A stretch of 64,000 bases of DNA from Galbula dea (lineage: Eukaryota; Chordata; Aves; Piciformes; Galbulidae): contig VWZX01013781.1 of assembly GCA_013399015.1 (NCBI GenBank), positions 983,926-1,047,925 on the forward strand. The letters are read 5' to 3'. Positions 61,901 to 64,000 of the stretch are shown here, one piece after another. The notes under the pieces were generated by a model. It had not been told where the DNA came from, did not search any database, and worked only from the letters and a program-made list of their open reading frames with translations. A program made the translations under genes and the position numbers. Within the stretch, counting starts at the first letter, position 1, and each line of letters starts with the position of its first letter.

Positions 61901-63825
61901 AAATGTGCTTGTAACAGGACTTGAAGTACTTGTTTGTTGTAAGTCTTGATGTATTTGAAAGGGTTCGGGTTTTTTTATAAGTTGGTTAAAACAAGTCTCT
62001 CTAAAGTGCTGTGAAGGACTGTAAGAGTCTTAAGTGATGTTCTGATAGAAAGTTTGCATTATAGTTTACATTTCAAAGTAAAATAATGTGATGTATGCAG
62101 TTTGAAAATACTAATGGAAAATTACCAGCCCTTTCTTTGACTTAAGACTCCAGTAAACTTACCATTTGTGCAACTAAATTTTAAACAGATTTTAAACCTA
62201 ACTAATGTTTAATAAACTATTCTTGGAGGACTATTGGGAACACGGAGTGAAAAGAGGGTAGGCGTAACATCACTAGGACATCTTATATGACCTAAAATGT
62301 TACTAGCTCATAAGTAGCTCATGCTGTCACCTTTTATCCCACCTCTGTGAAGGAGTCGAAATAGTAAGAAGGATATCTGTGGAAGTTAGAATTTGGTTGG
62401 GGGTTTTTTGTGAGTAGTAGTATTTATGTTTTGTTTAAATATTTCTCAGCTTTTCAAGTATATGAGTAGAGGAACAGTGAAACTACAAGAATGACTTGGT
62501 GATGCTGCCAGAAAAAAACTTGTTTTCACTTTTATCTGCATTTCAGTCTGTTTCCAATGTTGCCTTGTCTTGATAGTGTGTTAGACTTAAATGCTTGTGA
62601 AATTGTGTAAAGACTCTGACAACTACCCTTTTAATTTGCCTTTAAAACATATACTTGTTTCCCATATCTAGTTTATGCAGGATGCATCAGATGTAATGCA
62701 GCTGTTGCTGAAAACACAAACAGACTTCAGTGATTTAGAAGATGACGATCCACAGGTATGTTAAAATTGTCTTTATAGTGCATATCTCATTGGTTAGTAT
62801 TAAAAATGTTTGTACACGTAACATTTCTGCACACACACACCTCTGTAAATACATCTTGGCAGACTAATTGTTCAGCATGTCTTACAAAAACTGAGATTGT
62901 TTGACCTAAGATAGCCTTAGAATGTTTCACAGAAGTGTGTTTAGGAAATGAGACTTCCAGGACCTATATTTGCTGACGTCAGATTTCAGCATGTGGGTAA
63001 TCTTTCCTTGTGTATTAGTAGCTACTTTGGCATTGTATGACCTATTACCTTGCTGTCACCTTCTTATAAATAGTTCGACAAGACTTGTCAGACAGCTGTT
63101 CTAATGAGTGAAGAGCTATTTTGACTTATGCATCTGAAAGCAGATACTCCCCTGAAAACACAGTATTGCACTCTTTCTCTCTTTGCTGTTTTTAGGAATG
63201 TGTCTCAATAGTATAATTTAAACTCAGGAAATTTAAGGAAATTTCAGAAAGAAATTGACTTTTCAAGACAGTTGTGATTGCATTACAAATACATCTTCTA
63301 CTGTCACTTTTTTACATGTCTAGCAACTTTGATCAGAGGCATTGTCAGTGTATTATTACAGATAAAGATTTAGGACAGGTTTTCTTTGAAATAGTCCTGT
63401 TGTATAACGTTGTTCCTTCATTCTTTCCTTTTTAAGTATGCAATAAAATAAAATGTGAGATGAAAATTATGACTTTTTTTTTTTTGTAGATTTCTTACAT
63501 GATCTCAGCATGGGCCAGGATGTGTAAAATTCTTGGAAAGGAATTTCAGCAATACCTTCCTGTTGTTATGGGACCTTTAATGAAGACTGCATCCATTAAA
63601 CCTGAAGTAGCTCTGCTAGACAGTAGGTGTAAGATGAAATGAAAAATTACTGAAATGAGTTACTTTGCAGCACTTTTAGATTATCTTTATCTGTGTATAA
63701 CAGCACAAGATATGGAGAATATGAGTGATGATGATGGTTGGGAATTTGTAAACCTAGGAGATCAGCAAAGTTTTGGAATTAAAACTGCAGGCCTTGAAGA
63801 AAAAGCAACTGCGTGCCAGATGCTG
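34889..63825 (+). CDS. IPO5: Importin-5 (RanBP5/karyopherin beta-3), 17 coding exons, 3' end beyond the window
   Basis: Importin-5 is a beta-karyopherin. It binds cargo such as ribosomal proteins and histones in the cytoplasm, passes the nuclear pore and releases cargo on binding RanGTP. Seventeen exons join in phase to give 685 residues starting MATAEQEQEQFYHLLGNLL and ending at GLEEKATACQML. Human IPO5 has about 1,097, so about 60% is present and the C-terminal HEAT repeats lie downstream. The protein is a chain of HEAT helices (for example [20 protein letters not shown] near 153-172). Acidic loops are visible at 314-333 (DLEDDEDWANADQLEDDDFD) and about 647-654, which in the family contact Ran or cargo. 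RANBP6, the close paralogue, is intronless in mammals, so the exon structure favours IPO5. No stops or frameshifts are seen. Residues in exons 1-8 differ from human IPO5 more than those in exons 9-17. A bird-specific duplicate cannot be excluded. Confidence 0.95.
35985..35988 (+). repeat. Target-site duplication CTAC, left copy
   Basis: CTAC directly precedes the TGTGA end of the solo LTR and is repeated at 36624-36627 directly after its TCACA end. Confidence 0.7.
35989..36623 (-). mobile_element. Solo LTR of an endogenous retrovirus, minus orientation
   Basis: 635 bp bounded by TGTGA and TCACA inverted ends and flanked by CTAC on both sides. Read on the minus strand it has the LTR order: a long U3 with octamer-like ATGCAT sequence, two CCAAT boxes inside a duplicated 15-bp block (plus-strand 36200-36214 and 36231-36245), a TATA box CTATAAAAGG (plus-strand about 36153-36162), then CAATAAAG (36038-36045) as polyadenylation signal, and a short U5. 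No internal viral genes are present, so it is a recombination-derived solo LTR. The 4-bp duplication is typical of gammaretrovirus-like (class I) elements; the class is inference. It lies antisense in IPO5 intron 1, 1 kb from exon 1. Confidence 0.85.
36624..36627 (+). repeat. Target-site duplication CTAC, right copy
   Basis: Matches the CTAC at 35985-35988, on the other side of the 635-bp LTR. Confidence 0.7.
37325..37560 (-). mobile_element. Old CR1 3'-end fragment in IPO5 intron 1
   Basis: The plus strand shows the inverted CR1 3' end (GGAAGGGTCCTCAGGAGGTC, then AAAACCTTCAAGAATG and GAGCAACCTGCTCCTGCATG), with the same block order as at 18415-18700 but more diverged. Ends are approximate. 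Confidence 0.8.
38312..38392 (+). mobile_element. CR1 3' tail fragment in IPO5 intron 1
   Basis: GGTTGCTGTTTGGACTTGGT, then GATCCTAGAGGTCTCTCC and GATAATTCTGTGATA, is the typical last ~80 bases of CR1 in sense orientation. Confidence 0.85.
40244..40324 (+). CDS. IPO5: IPO5 coding exon 2
   Basis: Residues 31-57 (EMYKNIPGQSKITFLLQA...AEE), phase 0 at both ends, acceptor TATGCAG, donor GTATGT. It carries M and K where human IPO5, as I recall it, has T and E. Confidence 0.95.
42698..42786 (-). mobile_element. Short CR1 3' end in IPO5 intron 2
   Basis: The inverted CR1 terminus is nearly identical to the reverse complement of about 61632-61715, the 3' end of the intron-14 CR1 (GGAAAGGACCCTCAAGATCA, then CCTACACTACTCTTATCCC). 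Both copies therefore belong to the same young subfamily. It is severely 5'-truncated. Confidence 0.9.
43150..43438 (+). mobile_element. CR1 3' end in IPO5 intron 2, different subfamily
   Basis: A sense CR1 3' region: GGAAGCTCCATCTGAACATA, AACTTCTTTACTTTGAGC, GAAGTTGTGGAGTCTTCTTC and, at the end, GATCTCCAGAGGTCCCTTCC. Its terminal sequence differs from that at 42698-42786, so a separate subfamily and insertion. No open frame. Confidence 0.9.
43636..43737. repeat. Perfect 36-bp inverted repeat (hairpin) with 30-nt loop
   Basis: Arms at 43636-43671 and 43702-43737 are exact reverse complements (the left arm begins TCCTGGAACATTTTTAAAAC, and the right arm ends AAATGTTCCAGGA). The loop is 43672-43701. 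In IPO5 pre-mRNA this would fold into an uninterrupted double-stranded stem. No similar sequence was noticed elsewhere in the window. Confidence 0.95.
45346..45538 (+). CDS. IPO5: IPO5 coding exon 3
   Basis: Residues 58-121 plus the first base of 122 (ARQMAAVLLRRLLSSAFEEV...AELARNLI). Acceptor TCAATAG, donor GTACTT. It ends in phase 1. This is the most diverged exon compared with recalled human IPO5 (SPDDQAS, KSGLLL, QST and other changes). Confidence 0.95.
45539..46026 (+). other. IPO5: IPO5 intron 3 (488 bp)
   Basis: Donor GTACTT, acceptor TTTAATCTAG. AT-rich, nothing else recognised. Confidence 0.9.
46027..46129 (+). CDS. IPO5: IPO5 coding exon 4
   Basis: Completes D122 and runs EDGNNQWPEALKFLFDSV... 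to residue 155, leaving the tryptophan codon 156 split. Donor GTAAGC. Confidence 0.95.
46342..46438 (+). CDS. IPO5: IPO5 coding exon 5
   Basis: Completes W156, then [20 protein letters not shown] to HPS188. The residues match recalled human IPO5 throughout. Ends in phase 0, donor GTAAGA. Confidence 0.95.
46439..47577 (+). other. IPO5: IPO5 intron 5 (1.1 kb)
   Basis: Has a poly-T near 46457-46471 and an imperfect G/T versus A/C inverted stretch near 47223-47280. No transposon or gene recognised. Confidence 0.85.
47578..47682 (+). CDS. IPO5: IPO5 coding exon 6
   Basis: Residues 189-223 (IKTLSARAAAAFVLANEHNL...LLPGILQ), phase 0 at both ends, acceptor CTCCTAG, donor GTAAGA. It shows about nine changes from recalled human IPO5. 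Confidence 0.95.
48050..48151. repeat. 51-bp tandem duplication
   Basis: Two adjacent 51-base copies (48050-48100 and 48101-48151), each beginning AGTAATCAGTAATT and ending CTTCTATCTGTTC. They differ at only two positions (G/T near base 16 and T/C near base 38), so the duplication is recent. It lies in intron 6 and has no coding effect. Confidence 0.95.
49251..49379 (+). other. IPO5: Possible in-frame cassette exon in IPO5 intron 6
   Basis: A 129-base open stretch, preceded by the pyrimidine-rich acceptor TTTGCTGCTCTTGAAG and followed by donor GTAAAA. In phase 0, which matches exons 6 and 7, it would insert 43 residues (starting FILLKYWCGK, ending VRKIYLAVE) without a stop. It is not part of the IPO5 sequence known to me, and chance is a real possibility. 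Confidence 0.25.
50640..51015 (+). mobile_element. CR1 3' end in IPO5 intron 6
   Basis: Sense CR1 of a third subfamily: TTGGGCTCTTCAGCCTAGAG, GGTTTTAAACTAAAAGAGG, GGAGAGATTTAGACTAGAAG, then AAGTCCCTTCTAACCCAAAC and CTTAAGATTCTGG at the end. Its frame is broken, and a deletion removes part of the FF(T)ERV region. Confidence 0.88.
51348..51470 (+). CDS. IPO5: IPO5 coding exon 7
   Basis: Residues 224-264 (VVNESCYQNDDSVLKSLVEI...LQLSLK), phase 0, acceptor TTTATAG, donor GTAAAG. Confidence 0.95.
51552..51672 (+). CDS. IPO5: IPO5 coding exon 8
   Basis: Residues 265-304 plus one base (LCADTSLTNMQRQLALEVIV...NIVAQA). It follows an 81-bp intron. Donor GTAAGT, phase 1 end. Confidence 0.95.
51673..54833 (+). 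other. IPO5: IPO5 intron 8 (3.2 kb)
   Basis: No transposon was recognised. It contains an exon-like stretch at 52927-53023. Confidence 0.85.
52927..53023 (+). other. IPO5: Possible stop-containing ('poison') exon in IPO5 intron 8
   Basis: A 97-base stretch with acceptor GTTTTCATTCAG and consensus donor GTAAGT. Joined to exon 8 (phase 1) it stays open for 31 codons and then meets TAG at about 53018, six bases before the donor. Inclusion would truncate importin-5 and expose the mRNA to nonsense-mediated decay. Only the sequence context supports this; expression is unknown. Confidence 0.3.
54834..54921 (+). CDS. IPO5: IPO5 coding exon 9, acidic loop
   Basis: Residues 305-333 with S334 split (IPQMLAMMVDLEDDEDWANA, then DQLEDDDFD). 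It carries the acidic insertion typical of the importin-5 family, known to take part in RanGTP and cargo contacts. Acceptor TTTTTCAG, donor GTAATT. Confidence 0.95.
54922..58026 (+). other. IPO5: IPO5 intron 9 (3.1 kb)
   Basis: No repeat or gene recognised. The frame reading into exon 10 from 57851 is intron read-through. Confidence 0.85.
58027..58133 (+). CDS. IPO5: IPO5 coding exon 10
   Basis: Completes S334, then [20 protein letters not shown]...MQMLQN369, with codon 370 split. Acceptor GATATTTAG, donor GTAAGT. Nearly identical to human as recalled. Confidence 0.96.
58134..59511 (+). other. IPO5: IPO5 intron 10 (1.4 kb)
   Basis: Short poly-A and poly-C runs near 58740-58752; otherwise nothing recognised. 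Confidence 0.85.
59512..59636 (+). CDS. IPO5: IPO5 coding exon 11
   Basis: Residues 370-411 (PDWKYRYAGLMALSAIGEGC...LLFLQDP), acceptor CTTCTGTAG, donor GTGAGT, phase 0 end. Y376 replaces the histidine recalled for human. Confidence 0.96.
59725..59814 (+). CDS. IPO5: IPO5 coding exon 12
   Basis: Residues 412-441 (HPRVRYAACNAIGQMATDFA...KKFHEK). It follows an 88-bp intron. The donor is GCAAGT instead of GT; the AAG before it makes a strong GC-type donor. Confidence 0.95.
59815..59909 (+). other. IPO5: IPO5 intron 12, 95-bp GC-AG intron
   Basis: Starts GCAAGT and ends TTTTTCAG. Using the nearest GT (59819) would add four bases and shift the frame, while the GC donor keeps the family sequence FHEK-VIAALL intact. 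It includes an A15 run near 59833-59847. Confidence 0.88.
59910..60083 (+). CDS. IPO5: IPO5 coding exon 13
   Basis: Residues 442-499 ([20 protein letters not shown]...STMVIKLQE), phase 0 at both ends, donor GTATAA. Confidence 0.96.
60311..60529 (+). CDS. IPO5: IPO5 coding exon 14
   Basis: Residues 500-572 ([20 protein letters not shown]...IGLAVGKEK), phase 0, acceptor CTTTCCAAG, donor GTAAGT. Only one residue (F for L in YYDxF) differs from recalled human. Confidence 0.96.
60716..61720 (+). mobile_element. Young CR1 LINE with ORF2 reverse-transcriptase remnant and assembly gap
   Basis: From ACCCCCATATATAAGAAGGG to the tail CCAACCGTAATGATTCTGT. The frame 60783-61211 encodes the reverse-transcriptase core (motif VYLDFSKVFDTVSH, motif GVPQGSVLG). 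A one-base loss in the G run at about 61164-61166 then shifts the frame, and the FADDTKLGG motif follows in another frame. After the N run the ORF2 C-terminus continues (RRATKLVRGLENRPYEERLK, then LFSLEERRLRGDLIALFSYL). It is 5'-truncated and inserted in sense in IPO5 intron 14. It belongs to the same subfamily as 1-850 and 42698-42786. Confidence 0.95.
61255..61272. other. Assembly gap of 18 N inside CR1
   Basis: Eighteen undetermined bases between the FADDTKLGG segment and the GCAGAGAAGGGCAAC segment of the CR1. Comparison with the CR1 at 1-850 shows that at least 398 bases should lie there. Confidence 0.98.
62672..62755 (+). CDS. IPO5: IPO5 coding exon 15
   Basis: Residues 573-600 (FMQDASDVMQLLLKTQTDFS, then DLEDDDPQ), phase 0, acceptor CATATCTAG, donor GTATGT. 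Confidence 0.96.
62756..63489 (+). other. IPO5: IPO5 intron 15 (734 bp)
   Basis: Poly-T precedes the acceptor at about 63473-63485. Nothing else recognised. Confidence 0.88.
63490..63622 (+). CDS. IPO5: IPO5 coding exon 16
   Basis: Residues 601-644 plus one base (ISYMISAWARMCKILGKEFQ...KPEVALLD). Acceptor TTTTTGTAG, donor GTAGGT. Identical to recalled human over its length. Confidence 0.96.
63704..63825 (+). CDS. IPO5: IPO5 coding exon 17
   Basis: Residues 645-685 (TQDMENMSDDDGWEFVNLGD...KATACQML), after an 81-bp intron with acceptor GTATAACAG. Donor GTGAGT. It carries a second acidic segment (DMENMSDDD). The next exon is beyond the window. Confidence 0.96.
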
Positions 63826-64000
63826 GTGAGTAGTAGGACAGTGTTGGTGATCTGTGTATTGCTGGACAATTGAAGCCAAAATCTGTAATGAAAATACTTC
63901 TTTTAAAGTACCAAATGAAATAGTTCTGCTTTTCTTCAAGTGATAGTGTTAAATTTGGATTTCCAGCCCTTAACATTGAGTGGAGCTTACTTTATTAAAA
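63826..64000 (+). other. IPO5: Start of IPO5 intron 17
   Basis: Begins GTGAGT and runs to the window end. No further exon is seen. Confidence 0.9.

Larger units (their letters stand above)
60530..62671 (+). other. IPO5: IPO5 intron 14 (2.1 kb plus hidden gap sequence)
   Basis: Nearly half is a sense-oriented CR1 (60716-61720) containing an N gap. The rest is AT-rich with nothing recognised. Confidence 0.9.

Noticed and set aside
34889..63825. RANBP6, the close IPO5 paralogue
   Set aside because: RANBP6 is a single-exon gene in mammals and has different residues in many conserved blocks; this gene has at least 17 coding exons and follows IPO5 in exons 9-17.
34889..63825. Decayed pseudogene of IPO5
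   Set aside because: All 17 exons keep frame and splice sites, with a CpG-island promoter and no stops, despite the changes in exons 1-8.
1..64000. CRISPR array, operon or other prokaryotic system
   Set aside because: The sequence is vertebrate nuclear DNA: spliced exons, CR1 elements, a CpG island, and no regularly spaced repeats or packed reading frames.

Overview
The window is vertebrate nuclear DNA, almost certainly from a bird. It carries repeated copies of CR1 LINEs of avian type, several 5'-truncated and ending in ATTCTGTG-like 3' tails. It also has one multi-exon housekeeping gene with a CpG-island promoter, long AT-rich introns and no bacterial-style gene packing. The species cannot be fixed from the sequence.

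Bases 1-34140 are intergenic as far as can be seen. No exon series, RNA gene or conserved protein domain could be supported there. The stretch holds a minus-strand CR1 cut by the window edge (1-850), two very old CR1/L3-like remnants (about 13060-13500 and 19850-21010), younger CR1 pieces (18415-18700, 24690-24755, 26188-26622), an LTR-retrotransposon-like repeat with a recurring GCTCCAGTGTGGG module (26623-27080), and low-complexity tracts. Open frames of 60-147 codons there look like chance or repeat-derived frames.

A plus-strand CR1 tail (34143-34650) ends next to a CpG-island promoter. The ATG at 34889 begins a plus-strand gene recognised as importin-5 (IPO5, also RANBP5/KPNB3), a HEAT-repeat beta-karyopherin that carries cargo through nuclear pores under RanGTP control. 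Seventeen coding exons can be placed between 34889 and 63825. All have matching splice phases and together encode 685 residues, about 60% of the usual ~1,100. The remaining exons lie beyond the window. One intron (59815-59909) uses a GC donor.

The introns hold a 635-bp solo LTR with a 4-bp target duplication (35989-36623), CR1 fragments in both orientations, a perfect 36-bp inverted repeat (43636-43737), a 51-bp tandem duplication (48050-48151), and a CR1 in intron 14 containing an 18-N assembly gap that appears to stand for about 410 bp. Two intronic stretches look like possible unannotated exons: a 129-nt in-frame cassette in intron 6 and a 97-nt stop-containing 'poison' exon in intron 8.

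I found no previously undescribed multi-gene system. The points most worth checking are the uneven divergence of the N-terminal IPO5 exons, the two candidate exons, the perfect hairpin, and the mis-sized gap.
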